DNA from: RHKX01 sp963826475
Lineage (GTDB): Bacteria; Actinomycetota; Thermoleophilia; Solirubrobacterales; 70-9
DNA: 64,000 bases
NCBI GenBank assembly: GCA_963826475.1
Contig: CAWGXC010000003.1
Coordinates: 1,240,001-1,304,000 of the forward strand
Reading direction: 5' to 3'
In this document: one piece after another, positions 25,731 through 34,137 of the stretch
How the letters are laid out: every line of letters begins with the position of its first letter
How positions within the stretch are numbered: position 1 is the stretch's first letter
Made by a program: the position numbers and the translations under genes
The notes under the pieces: generated by a model
The model's database searches: none
Told to the model about the DNA's origin: nothing
Seen by the model: only the letters and a program-made list of their open reading frames with translations

Positions 25731-26603
25731 ATGAACAACCTTTTCGGCGAGAGACCCCCGGGCGACGCGCTCCTTCCGGGCGGCCTGACGCTCGGTCCGG
25801 TCCACATCACGGTCACCGACGTCGATCGCTCCGCCCGCTTCTACGAGCGATCGGTCGGCCTGCGACCGGGTGCTCGCGGAGGCGATGAAGTCCGCCTCGG
25901 CGCCGGCGCCGGCGACCTGCTCGTCCTGCACGAACGCCGCGACGCCAAGCCCGCCGGGCGTCATGCGGGGCTCTATCACTTCGCCCTCCTCCACCCCACC
26001 CGCCTGGAGCTCGGCCGGGCGGCACGCCGACTCGCTGAGACCGGCACCCCGATCAGCGGGGCATCCGACCACGGTATCTCCGAGGCGATCTATCTACCTG
26101 ACCCTGACGGCAACGGCATCGAGCTCGCCGCCGACCGTCCGCCCGATCGCTGGGGCGATCTCCGCGACCCGACGACCATCGGCCCGGCGCCGCTGGATCT
26201 TCCCGGCCTGATTGAGCCCATCGCTTCCGAGGAGCTGCCGCGATACGCCGATCGCGACCTCCGCGTCGGCCACCTCCACATGCACGTCGGCGACGTTCCC
26301 GAGGCCCTGGCCTTCTGGCGCGACGTGATCGGCTTCGAGGTCATGACCGACATGGGAAGCGCCGCGTTCATCGCCGCCGGCGGTTATCACCATCATCTCG
26401 GGCTGAACGTCTGGCGCGGGCAGGGCGTGGCGCCGGCGCCCCCCGACGCCGTCGGGCTCGATCACTGGACCGTCACCATCGACGCTTTGGCGATCGCAGC
26501 CCTGCGGGAGCGCCTGGAGCGAGCCGGGGTTCCGTTCCGGGTCGTCGGCGAGGGCCTGCTCGCCACCGATCCGTGGGGGATGAGGACGCTCTTCGCTCCG
26601 TAG
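25731..26603 (+). CDS. Tandem VOC-domain protein, probable extradiol ring-cleavage dioxygenase
   Basis: 290 residues from ATG 25731. Two vicinal-oxygen-chelate domains are evident: the first begins LGPVHITVTDVDRSARFYER and contains IYLPDPDGNGIELAAD, the second begins VGHLHMHVGDVPEALAFWRD. The HxTVTD, HMHVGD and DPDGNGIE elements supply the His/His/Glu metal site. Length and arrangement match the CatE-type catechol 2,3-dioxygenase group. Substrate is not determined. It has its own palindromic operator and an apparently leaderless start. Confidence 0.82.
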   Translation: MNNLFGERPPGDALLPGGLTLGPVHITVTDVDRSARFYERSVGLRPGARGGDEVRLGAGAGDLLVLHERRDAKPAGRHAGLYHFALLHPTRLELGRAARRLAETGTPISGASDHGISEAIYLPDPDGNGIELAADRPPDRWGDLRDPTTIGPAPLDLPGLIEPIASEELPRYADRDLRVGHLHMHVGDVPEALAFWRDVIGFEVMTDMGSAAFIAAGGYHHHLGLNVWRGQGVAPAPPDAVGLDHWTVTIDALAIAALRERLERAGVPFRVVGEGLLATDPWGMRTLFAP

Positions 26604-26660
26604 GCGCGGGTGCTCGAACGGTCGTCACCCTCCGGCGGCCACTCGGTTACGTTTAGGGAC

Positions 26661-27644
26661 GTGAGGAAAGGGCTCAGATCGCCTTCGATCGCCGGCTGCG
26701 CCGCACTCGTCTCGGCGATGTTCCTGCTCGCCCTCGGCGCCGGTACCGCGCGCGCGGCCACCTACGAGGTCCCCTGGACCGTCGACGCCGCACTCGCCGC
26801 CCAGGGGGCGAATCCCGGCGCGGCTCCGCCGGGGTCCAACGACTTCCGGTGCAAGCCGTCGAGGGCTCACCCCGAGCCGGTCGTCCTCGTCCACGGGCTG
26901 CTCGCCAACCAGACCGTGAACTGGCGCACGATCGCGCCCTTCCTCGCCAATCGCGGCTTTTGCGTCTTCTCGCTGACCTACGGCACCAAAGACGACGTCT
27001 CAGCGCCCTTCTACCAACCGGGTGGACTGCGGGCGATGCAGGCGAGCGCCAAGCAGCTGAAGGCCTTCGTCGAGCGCGTCCTGCGCAAGACGGGCGCCGA
27101 GAAGGTCGACATCGTCGGCCACTCCGAGGGCAGCATCATGCCCAGCTGGTACGTCCGCTTCCTGGGCGGGGCAAAGGTCGTCGACGACTACGTCGGGATG
27201 ACGACCCTCTGGGAGGGCACGAACACCGGGGGCCTCGCGACGCTCAATCAGCTCGCCATGCAATTCGGACTCGACCCGGCGCTCGCGGCCACGGTCGACA
27301 CCAAGTGCGCTTCCTGCCGTCAGTTCCTTCAGGGCTCGAGGTTCTTCGCGCGGCTCCATTCCCGCGGAATCACGTCCCGCAAGGTCACCTACACGAGCAT
27401 CGTCACCAAGAACGACGAGCTGGTCGTGCCTTACACGAGCGGCTTGCTCGCAGCCGCTCCCAACGTGACCAACGTGGTGCTGCAGGATTATTGCCCGCTG
27501 GATCAGGCCGAGCACCTGTCGGTCTTCGCCGATCCGGTCACCGCCGGCTTCATCTACCGGGCGCTCGATCCGGAGGATGCGCCGGATCCACCGTGCACCG
27601 CGGTGCTGCCTTTCGTCGGGGCGCCTGGCTACAGCGGAAACTGA
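26661..27644 (+). CDS. Secreted lipase (class 2 alpha/beta hydrolase)
   Basis: 327 residues from GTG 26661, preferred because it gives a clean signal peptide (RKGLRSPSIAGC then LVSAMFLLALGAGTARA); an open frame extends upstream to 26610. The oxyanion region PVVLVHGLLAN and the nucleophile elbow GHSEGS (Ser near residue 155) are canonical for bacterial triacylglycerol lipases; the catalytic His is probably in EHLSVF. TKCASCRQF and DYCPLDQ hold cysteines for a disulfide. It is likely an exported lipid esterase. A perfect stem overlaps its stop codon. Confidence 0.85.
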   Translation: MRKGLRSPSIAGCAALVSAMFLLALGAGTARAATYEVPWTVDAALAAQGANPGAAPPGSNDFRCKPSRAHPEPVVLVHGLLANQTVNWRTIAPFLANRGFCVFSLTYGTKDDVSAPFYQPGGLRAMQASAKQLKAFVERVLRKTGAEKVDIVGHSEGSIMPSWYVRFLGGAKVVDDYVGMTTLWEGTNTGGLATLNQLAMQFGLDPALAATVDTKCASCRQFLQGSRFFARLHSRGITSRKVTYTSIVTKNDELVVPYTSGLLAAAPNVTNVVLQDYCPLDQAEHLSVFADPVTAGFIYRALDPEDAPDPPCTAVLPFVGAPGYSGN

Positions 27645-27661
27645 CCGCTCACGCAGCGGTC
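27643..27661. terminator. Bidirectional hairpin between lipase and MFS genes
   Basis: GACCGCT, loop CACGC, AGCGGTC: a perfect seven-pair stem spanning the four-base gap between the convergent stops at 27644 and 27649. No U-tract follows in either direction, so termination would be by a GC-rich stem as is common in high-GC actinomycetes. Confidence 0.5.
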
Positions 27662-29127
27662 GAGCGGGAGTCGCTCTCGAGGGTCCCCTCCACGCCGATC
27701 ATCGCGCGGCTGTCACTGCTTCGAATGAGGGTGAGGGCGCAGACGAGGCCGACGGCGCCGAACACGGCGCCGCCGAGGAACGCGTCCTGAAATCCGCTCG
27801 TCAGGGCCGCGGCAGCGTCTGAGGGGTTACCCCCGGTCGACTGGAGCGAGTCCTGAGTCGTCGAGTTGGCGATCGTCGCGAGGATCGCGAGACCGAGCGC
27901 GCCGCCGATCTGCTGCATCGTGTTGATCAGTCCGCTCGCGAGACCGGACTCGCGGTCGCTGACTCCGGCAACCGCTGCGATCGTGACCGAGACGAAGGAG
28001 AGCCCTAGCCCCACTGCGGCCACGAACGACGGGCCGAGGATGTCGGCGAGGAACGTGCCGTCGGGCGAGACGCGCGACCACCACAACAAGGCGATCGTGA
28101 TCAGCAGCATGCCGGCGACGAGGACCGGCTTGAAGCCCACCTTCGTGACTATCTGCGAGCCGAAGGCAGCGGAGGCCATGATGCCGAACGAGAGCGGGAT
28201 GTATGAGAGCCCCGCCTTGATCGCGCTGTAGCCGAGCACCTTCTGCATGTAGAGGCTGGCGAAGAAGAACATCGCGAACAGGGACGCGCCGGTCAGAAGC
28301 CCGACGATGTTGGCGCCGGTGAGCGTGCGGATCTTGAAGATCGAGAACGGCACGAGCGGTGCCCGGGTCCTCGATTCGATCCCCACGAAGGCGGTGAGCA
28401 GGATGGTCGCGACCGCGAGCAGGATCAGCGTCTCCGCTGAGCCCCACCCTGCCTGCTCGGCGTTGACGATCGCGTAGACGAGAATCGAGAGCCCGCTCGT
28501 GACCGAGACGGCCCCGGGGATGTCGAACGAGCGTGTCTCGTTCTCGGAACGACTCTCGGCGATGAGACGCGGGGCGAGGAAGGCGGCCGCGACACCGATC
28601 GGGAAGTTGACCCAGAGGACCCATTCCCAGCCGAGCCCATCGGTGAGGACGCCGCCGAGCAACACTCCGGCCGCGCCGCCGGAGCCGGCGACCGCACCCC
28701 ACGCACCGAGCGCCTTGTTGCGCTCCGAGCCCTGGCGGAAGGTCACCGTGATGATCGAGAGAGCCGCCGGCGAGACGATCGCCGCCCCCATGCCCTGAAC
28801 GGCCCTGGCGATGACGAGCTGAATGTCGGTTTGGGCGAACCCGCCGGCCAGGGAGGCGAGGGCGAAGAGGAGCAATCCCCCCATGAACATCCGGCGCCTG
28901 CCGAGCAGGTCGGCGAGGCGGCCACCGAGCAGCAGGAAGCCGCCGAACGTCAGCACGTAAGCGTTGATCACCCACGAGAGGTTGTCCTCGCTGAAGGCGA
29001 GCGCATCGCCGATCGTCGGCAGCGCCACGTTGACGATCGAGGCGTCGAGGATGACCATGAATTGGGCCACGCAGACGAGCGCCAGCGCTTGCCAGCGCCT
29101 CCGTTCGTAGGCGGCCCCCTCAGTCAC
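27649..29127 (-). CDS. MFS drug transporter, DHA2 (14-TM, EmrB/QacA) family
   Basis: 492 residues with fourteen hydrophobic segments. Motif D1-like MVILDASIVNVALPTIG in helix 1, motif A-like GGRLADLLGRRRMFM after helix 2 and the motif C region GSGGAAGVLLGGVLTDGLG in helix 5 mark a proton-driven exporter of the DHA2 family. Start GTG 29127. It is convergent with the lipase and divergent from typA; no regulator is adjacent. Confidence 0.9.
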   Translation of the reverse strand: MTEGAAYERRRWQALALVCVAQFMVILDASIVNVALPTIGDALAFSEDNLSWVINAYVLTFGGFLLLGGRLADLLGRRRMFMGGLLLFALASLAGGFAQTDIQLVIARAVQGMGAAIVSPAALSIITVTFRQGSERNKALGAWGAVAGSGGAAGVLLGGVLTDGLGWEWVLWVNFPIGVAAAFLAPRLIAESRSENETRSFDIPGAVSVTSGLSILVYAIVNAEQAGWGSAETLILLAVATILLTAFVGIESRTRAPLVPFSIFKIRTLTGANIVGLLTGASLFAMFFFASLYMQKVLGYSAIKAGLSYIPLSFGIMASAAFGSQIVTKVGFKPVLVAGMLLITIALLWWSRVSPDGTFLADILGPSFVAAVGLGLSFVSVTIAAVAGVSDRESGLASGLINTMQQIGGALGLAILATIANSTTQDSLQSTGGNPSDAAAALTSGFQDAFLGGAVFGAVGLVCALTLIRSSDSRAMIGVEGTLESDSRSTAA

Positions 29128-29228
29128 CCGTCCACCCTATTTGTTGGCTCGGGGGAAGTGTGGCCTCGTCACGAAGCGGTGAGGGAGCAGGGGGCAACGG
29201 GGGCGACCCCCTACCATCGTCCGCCCCC

Positions 29229-31073
29229 ATGGCAACCAGCCTTCAACAACGAGACGACCTTCGTAACGTCGCGATCATCGCGCACGTCGACCACGGCAAG
29301 ACCACTCTGCTCGATGGGATGCTGCGTCAGGCCGGCTCCTTCCGCACCGGCTCGGTGGTCGTCGATCGGGTCATGGACTCGATGGATCTCGAGCGCGAGA
29401 AGGGGATCACGATCCTGGCCAAGAACACCGCAGTCGACTACCGCGGGACGAAGCTCAACATCATCGACACGCCCGGCCACGCGGACTTCGGCGGCGAGGT
29501 CGAGCGAGGGCTGACGATGGTCGACGGGGTGCTTCTCCTGGTGGACGCCTCCGAGGGGCCCCTCCCCCAAACGCGCTTCGTCCTTCGCAAGACGCTGGAG
29601 GCCCGCCTGCCGGTGATCCTCGTCATCAACAAGGTCGACCGTCCCGACGCGCGGATCGCCGAGGTAGTCGACGAGGTCTACGAGTTGTTCCTCGACCTCG
29701 ATGCCGAGGAGTCCCAGATCGAGTTCCCGATCGTCTACACGAACGCCAAGGAGGGCTGGGCCTCCATGACCGAAGGCGAGGTCGGCACCGATCTGACGCC
29801 CTTGATGGACCTGATGATCGCCGACATCCCAGCGCCCTCCTACGACCCCGACCACCCTTTCCAGGCGCATGTGACGAACCTCGACGCGGACAACTACGTC
29901 GGCCGCCTCGCGCTCTGCCGGGTCCGCCACGGTCATGTCAAGACAGGGCCCATCGCCTGGTGCCGCTCCGACGGGACGATCGAGCGCGCGACGATTTCGA
30001 AGCTCTATATAACCGAGGCCCTCGATCGGGTCGAGGCGGCGGAGGCCGGACCCGGCGAGATCATCGCCGTCGCCGGTCTTCCCGACGTCACGATCGGGGA
30101 GACCCTCGCCGATCCCGAGGATCCTCGCCCGCTGCCGATCATCACGGTCGACGAGCCATCGCTCTCGATGATCGTGGGGATCAACACCTCCCCGCTCGCC
30201 GGGCGCGAGGGCAGCAAGCTGACCGCGCGTCAGATCAAGGGTCGCCTCGAGCAGGAGCTCGTCGGCAACGTCTCGATCCGCGTCAACAACACCGAGCGCC
30301 CCGACGCCTGGGAGGTCCAAGGCCGGGGTGAGCTCCAACTCGTGATCCTGCTGGAGATGATGCGCCGCGAGGGCTACGAGCTCACCGCCGGGCAGCCTCA
30401 GGTCGTCACCCGCGAGGTCGACGGCAAGACCTGCGAGCCGGTCGAGCGCCTCGCCATCGACGTTCCCGAGGACTTCGTCGGGGTGGTCACCCAGGCGCTC
30501 GCGGTCCGCAAGGGCCGGATGGAGCAGATGGTCAACCACTCGACCGGCTGGGTCAGGCTGGAGTTCCTCGTCCCCGCCCGCGGCCTGATCGGGTTCCGGA
30601 CCGAGTTCCTCACCGAGACCCGCGGCACCGGCCTCATGCATCACGTCTTCGATCGCTGGGAGCCATGGGCCGGCGAGCTCCGCACCCGGCCCACGGGATC
30701 GCTGGTCGCCGACCGCCAGGGCAAGACGGCAAGCTTCGCGCTGTTCAGCCTGCAGGAGCGCGGGTCGCTGTTCGTTGGGCCCGGCGAGGACGTCTACGAG
30801 GGCATGATCGTCGGCGAGAACGCCCGTGCGGACGACCTCGACGTCAACGCCACCAAGGAGAAGCAGCAGACGAACGTCCGTGCCGCGAGCGCCGACGTGC
30901 ACGTCCGGCTGATCCCGCACAAGCTGCTCTCGCTCGAGCAGGCGATCGAGTTCCTGCGCGAGGACGAGAGCGTCGAGATCACGCCCGCGAACGTGCGGCT
31001 GCGCAAGGTCGAGCTCTCGAAGACCGATCGCGTCAGAGCATCGCGTCGCGCACGCGCGGCCAGCGACTCCTAG
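29229..31073 (+). CDS. typA: Ribosome-associated GTPase TypA/BipA
   Basis: 614 residues from ATG 29229. The G domain shows AHVDHGKTTLLDGML (G1), REKGITILAKN (G2), DTPGHADFGGEVER (G3) and NKVDRPDARIAEV (G4), followed by EF-G-like domains and the BipA-specific C-terminal domain (RGLIGFRTEFLTETRGTG; VNATKEKQQTNVRAA). TypA binds the ribosome and aids 50S assembly and growth under cold or stress. The start is inferred from homology: the frame is open upstream but that segment looks non-coding. Confidence 0.96.
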   Translation: MATSLQQRDDLRNVAIIAHVDHGKTTLLDGMLRQAGSFRTGSVVVDRVMDSMDLEREKGITILAKNTAVDYRGTKLNIIDTPGHADFGGEVERGLTMVDGVLLLVDASEGPLPQTRFVLRKTLEARLPVILVINKVDRPDARIAEVVDEVYELFLDLDAEESQIEFPIVYTNAKEGWASMTEGEVGTDLTPLMDLMIADIPAPSYDPDHPFQAHVTNLDADNYVGRLALCRVRHGHVKTGPIAWCRSDGTIERATISKLYITEALDRVEAAEAGPGEIIAVAGLPDVTIGETLADPEDPRPLPIITVDEPSLSMIVGINTSPLAGREGSKLTARQIKGRLEQELVGNVSIRVNNTERPDAWEVQGRGELQLVILLEMMRREGYELTAGQPQVVTREVDGKTCEPVERLAIDVPEDFVGVVTQALAVRKGRMEQMVNHSTGWVRLEFLVPARGLIGFRTEFLTETRGTGLMHHVFDRWEPWAGELRTRPTGSLVADRQGKTASFALFSLQERGSLFVGPGEDVYEGMIVGENARADDLDVNATKEKQQTNVRAASADVHVRLIPHKLLSLEQAIEFLREDESVEITPANVRLRKVELSKTDRVRASRRARAASDS

Positions 31074-31118
31074 CCCGCCTCGCGGTTCACCCGGCTCCCC
31101 GAGGGTAGCCGCACGAAC

Positions 31119-32171
31119 ATGCGGATCGTCGTCACCGGAGCAACGGGAAACGTCGGGACAAGCGTGCTGCGGGCACTTGCGGCCGATCCGGCCGTCGATT
31201 CGATCCTCGGCGTCGCCCGCCGGCTCCCCGAGTGGCAGCTCGACAAGGTGGAATGGGCCGAGAGGGACATCGTCTATGACCGCCTCGAGCCGGCATTCGA
31301 CGGCGCGGATGTGGTCATCCACCTCGCCTGGGCGATTCAGCCCTCCAGAGATGAGGTGACGACCTACTCTGTCAACGTCAACGGCAGCCGTCGCGTCTTC
31401 AGCGCGGCTGCCGCAGCCGGAGCCGGCGCGGTCGTCTACGCCTCCTCGGTGGGGGCCTACGGACCCGCCGATCGCGATGACGATCCGGTCGACGAGAGCT
31501 GGCCAACCACCGGCATCCCCACCTCCTTCTACTCCCGCCACAAGGCGCTCGTCGAGTCATCCCTCGACCGCTTCGAGGCCGAGCATTCCGGTATCCGGGT
31601 CGTCCGGCTGCGTCCGGCTCTGATCTTCAAAGGCGGCGCGGGCAGCGAGATTCGCCGGCTGTTCGGGGGCCCGTTCGTCCCGACCACCCTGGTGGACCCC
31701 CGGCGCCTGCCGGTCGTCCCGTGGATCTCAGGGCTCCGCACCCAGGCCGTCCACTCAGACGACGTCGGCGAGGCCTATCGGCTCGCCGCGGTCGGCGACG
31801 CCCGGGGCGCCTTCAACATCGCGGCGGAGCCGGTGCTCGACGCGAGCTCGATCGGCGACGCGCTGGGTGCCCGCACCATCCCCTTGCCGGCGGCACTCGT
31901 CCGCGGACTCGCCGCGACGACGTGGAGGGTGCACCTGCAGCCGACGTCCCCCGGCTGGGTGGACATGGCGGTCCACTCGCCGCTGATGAGCACCGATCGC
32001 GCCCGCACGGAGCTGAGCTGGAACCCGCGCCACTCCTCGCAGGAGGCCATTCGGGAGGTGTTGGAGGGCATGTCGGACCGCAGCGGAGAGAACACGCCGC
32101 CCCTCAGCCCGGACGCCGGCGGACCGTTTCGCATCCGCGAGCTGCTCAGCGGGATCGGATCTCGGAAGTAG
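31119..32171 (+). CDS. NAD-dependent epimerase/dehydratase (extended SDR)
   Basis: 350 residues. The N-terminal VVTGATGNVGTSVLRAL is the TGxxGxxG dinucleotide site; VVYASSVGAYGPA carries the catalytic Ser region and SFYSRHKALVE the Tyr-x3-Lys (Y-S-R-H-K) pair. AVHSDDVGEAYRLAAVG is also conserved in the extended SDR family. The C-terminal substrate domain is not distinctive. It likely acts on a nucleotide sugar or a related metabolite. A short palindromic stem (GGCGTC/GACGCC, 32172-32185) follows the stop. Confidence 0.88.
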   Translation: MRIVVTGATGNVGTSVLRALAADPAVDSILGVARRLPEWQLDKVEWAERDIVYDRLEPAFDGADVVIHLAWAIQPSRDEVTTYSVNVNGSRRVFSAAAAAGAGAVVYASSVGAYGPADRDDDPVDESWPTTGIPTSFYSRHKALVESSLDRFEAEHSGIRVVRLRPALIFKGGAGSEIRRLFGGPFVPTTLVDPRRLPVVPWISGLRTQAVHSDDVGEAYRLAAVGDARGAFNIAAEPVLDASSIGDALGARTIPLPAALVRGLAATTWRVHLQPTSPGWVDMAVHSPLMSTDRARTELSWNPRHSSQEAIREVLEGMSDRSGENTPPLSPDAGGPFRIRELLSGIGSRK

Positions 32172-32194
32172 GCGTCCTGACGCCGGGTGACTGG

Positions 32195-32218
32195 CGTCCG
32201 TCGATGCCATCGGGTAAT
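32195..32218 (+). promoter_or_regulatory. SigB/SigF-type promoter candidate
   Basis: GCGT, 14 bases, GGGTAA resembles the GNNT-N14-16-GGGTAY consensus of actinobacterial SigB/SigF promoters. It lies about 140 bases before the start of a gene for exactly that sigma class, which would give autoregulation. The -35 element is weak, so this is tentative. Confidence 0.35.
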
Positions 32219-32353
32219 CTCCGCATCAGTCGCCGTGGTCAGCAGCCAGAGCGCGACCCGAAAACAGAGTGTCTAAGCCAAGACGCGGCTGGGGTTTTCA
32301 GTGGGGGCCCAACGTCACGGTTCGCAACACATCGAATCGAAAGGCGCTGTGCT

Positions 32354-33172
32354 GTGCGTACCCCCACGCATCTTCGCGACATTTCAGGCCCTGCTGATCA
32401 CCGCTCACGGAATCTCGAGCGACAGCTTCTCCGGCGATTCGCCGAGAAGCGGGATCCCCGAGATCGAGACGAAATCATCAAGCGGTTCATGCCGCTCGCA
32501 CGCTCGCTTGCCATGCGCTACCGGGGCGGCGGGGAGTCGTCAGATGATCTGATCCAGGTCGCGTACCTCGGACTGGTGAAGGCGATCGATCGCTTCGACC
32601 CGGAGATCCGCTCCGACTTCGTCGCGTACGCCGCGCCGACCATCCTCGGCGAGCTGCGCCACCATTTCCGCGACCGCTCCTGGAGCGTGCGCCTGCCGCG
32701 GGCCTTGCAGGAGCGCTCGATGAAGATCACCGAGGCCTCGCGTGAGATCCGCGGCGAGCTCCACCGCTCGGCGACCATCGCCGAGGTAGCTGAGCACTGC
32801 GACCTCCGCGAGCACGAGGTGATCGAGGCCATGCAGGCCGATCGGGCCCGGCGCACGACCTCCCTGGACCTCCCGTCGGCCCGGGGCGAGGAGGACTCGG
32901 CCCCCATGGTCGAGACGATCGGCGACGTGGACTCAGGGTTCGAGCGAACGGAGTCGGAGCTGGCCAGCAAGGGCGCTGAACTTCGTCCGAAGGAGCGCCA
33001 GGCGCTTCACCTGCGCTTTCACGAGGGTCTGACGCAGCGGGAGATCGGCGAGGAGATCGGCGTCTCGCAGATGCAGGTCTCGCGGCTGCTCAGATCATCG
33101 CTCGACAAGCTGCTCCTCGCTGTCCGCGGGGGCGAGGAGATCGATGAGAACGCGATCGCCGAGGCGTCATGA
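32354..33172 (+). CDS. RNA polymerase sigma factor, SigB/SigF/SigG type
   Basis: 272 residues if GTG 32354 is the start. Region 2 reads RFMPLARSLAMRYRGGGES, DDLIQVAYLGLVKAIDRFDP; region 3 reads SWSVRLPRALQERSMKITEA; region 4 reads LRPKERQALHLRFHEGLTQR then EIGEEIGVSQMQVSRLLRSS. The conservation and length match the general-stress/sporulation-type group 3 sigma factors (SigB, SigF, SigG). Its stop overlaps the gpgS start by four bases. No anti-sigma (RsbW) gene is adjacent, which is unusual for the class. Confidence 0.88.
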   Translation: MRTPTHLRDISGPADHRSRNLERQLLRRFAEKRDPRDRDEIIKRFMPLARSLAMRYRGGGESSDDLIQVAYLGLVKAIDRFDPEIRSDFVAYAAPTILGELRHHFRDRSWSVRLPRALQERSMKITEASREIRGELHRSATIAEVAEHCDLREHEVIEAMQADRARRTTSLDLPSARGEEDSAPMVETIGDVDSGFERTESELASKGAELRPKERQALHLRFHEGLTQREIGEEIGVSQMQVSRLLRSSLDKLLLAVRGGEEIDENAIAEAS

Positions 33173-34137
33173 CCGCCGAAGGAACCGTCAGCTCTCTCGC
33201 CGGCAGACGAGCCCGCGACCTGGGGGCGCCGCCCCGGACCTGGGAGACGTCGGAGTTCTCGGTCGACCGGCTGTTGGCTGCCAAGAGGGAGCGGATCACG
33301 CTGATCCTGCCTTCGCGGGAGGTGGCGGCGACGATCGGAGGGATCCTCGCGGCCGTCGATCCGCTGCGAGACGCCGGCCTTCTGGATGAGCTGCTGGTCG
33401 TCGACGCCGGCTCTCGTGACGCGACGGCCGGGGTGGCCCGCGCTCACGGGGCCACGGTCGTCGACGAATCCAGCCTGATGAGCGAATTCGGCAGGTGCGG
33501 CGGCAAGGGGGATGCGATGTGGCGGGCCGCGTCCATCGCGAGCGGCGACGTGCTCGTCTTCGCCGACGCTGACACCGTGGACTTCGACCCGGCCTTCGTG
33601 ACCGGGCTGCTGGGGCCGATGCTGCTCGAGCCTGAGATCGAGCTCGTCAAGGGCTCGTTCGATCGCCCGTTCGCCACGGGCGACGCGACGCTCCCGCACC
33701 AGGGAGGGCGAGTCACAGAGCTGCTCGCCCGGCCGATTCTCAACCTCCACTTCCCGCACCTCGCGTTTCTCGAGCAACCTCTTGCCGGCGAGGCCGCGAT
33801 CCGGCGCGAGCTGTTCGAGCAGCTGGCGGTGCCGGTCGGCTACGGCGTGGAGATCGCAATGGCGATCGACGTCGCCGAGATCGCCGGCGCCGCTTCGATC
33901 GGGCAGGTACGTCTGGGAACCAGGCAGAACCGCCACCAATCCCTGCAGGCGCTCAGCGGGATGGCCTACGAGGTCCTGATCGCGGCCGAGCGGCGAATCA
34001 GCGGCCTGACGGAGGAGCCGGCGCCGCTGCAGGCTCCGTCCCTGCCGGCCGGCGTGCCCGCCGGCCGGCGGGCCCTCGCCTATGAGGAGAGACCGCCGCT
34101 CCGGGGCCGACGCGAACTGAGCGCTACGGCTCGATGA
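33169..34137 (+). CDS. gpgS: Glucosyl-3-phosphoglycerate synthase
   Basis: 322 residues, close to the usual length of about 320. It is a GT81 family glycosyltransferase: ITLILPSREVAATIG at the nucleotide-sugar fold start, LLVVDAGSRDAT, CGGKGDAMWRAA, the metal-binding FADADT (DxD), and the family-specific GGRVTELLARPIL, EQPLAGE and PVGYGVEIAMAID. The enzyme joins UDP-glucose and 3-phosphoglycerate, the first step to glucosylglycerate, a compatible solute, or to methylglucose lipopolysaccharide. It is translationally coupled (ATGA) to a stress sigma factor, which suggests stress-induced osmolyte production. Confidence 0.92.
   Translation: MTAEGTVSSLAGRRARDLGAPPRTWETSEFSVDRLLAAKRERITLILPSREVAATIGGILAAVDPLRDAGLLDELLVVDAGSRDATAGVARAHGATVVDESSLMSEFGRCGGKGDAMWRAASIASGDVLVFADADTVDFDPAFVTGLLGPMLLEPEIELVKGSFDRPFATGDATLPHQGGRVTELLARPILNLHFPHLAFLEQPLAGEAAIRRELFEQLAVPVGYGVEIAMAIDVAEIAGAASIGQVRLGTRQNRHQSLQALSGMAYEVLIAAERRISGLTEEPAPLQAPSLPAGVPAGRRALAYEERPPLRGRRELSATAR

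Noticed and set aside
29211..31541. Very long minus-strand reading frame (776 codons) opposite typA
   Set aside because: It is antisense to the unmistakable TypA gene and has the Asp/Gly/Arg/Val-rich composition of a shadow frame in GC-rich DNA.
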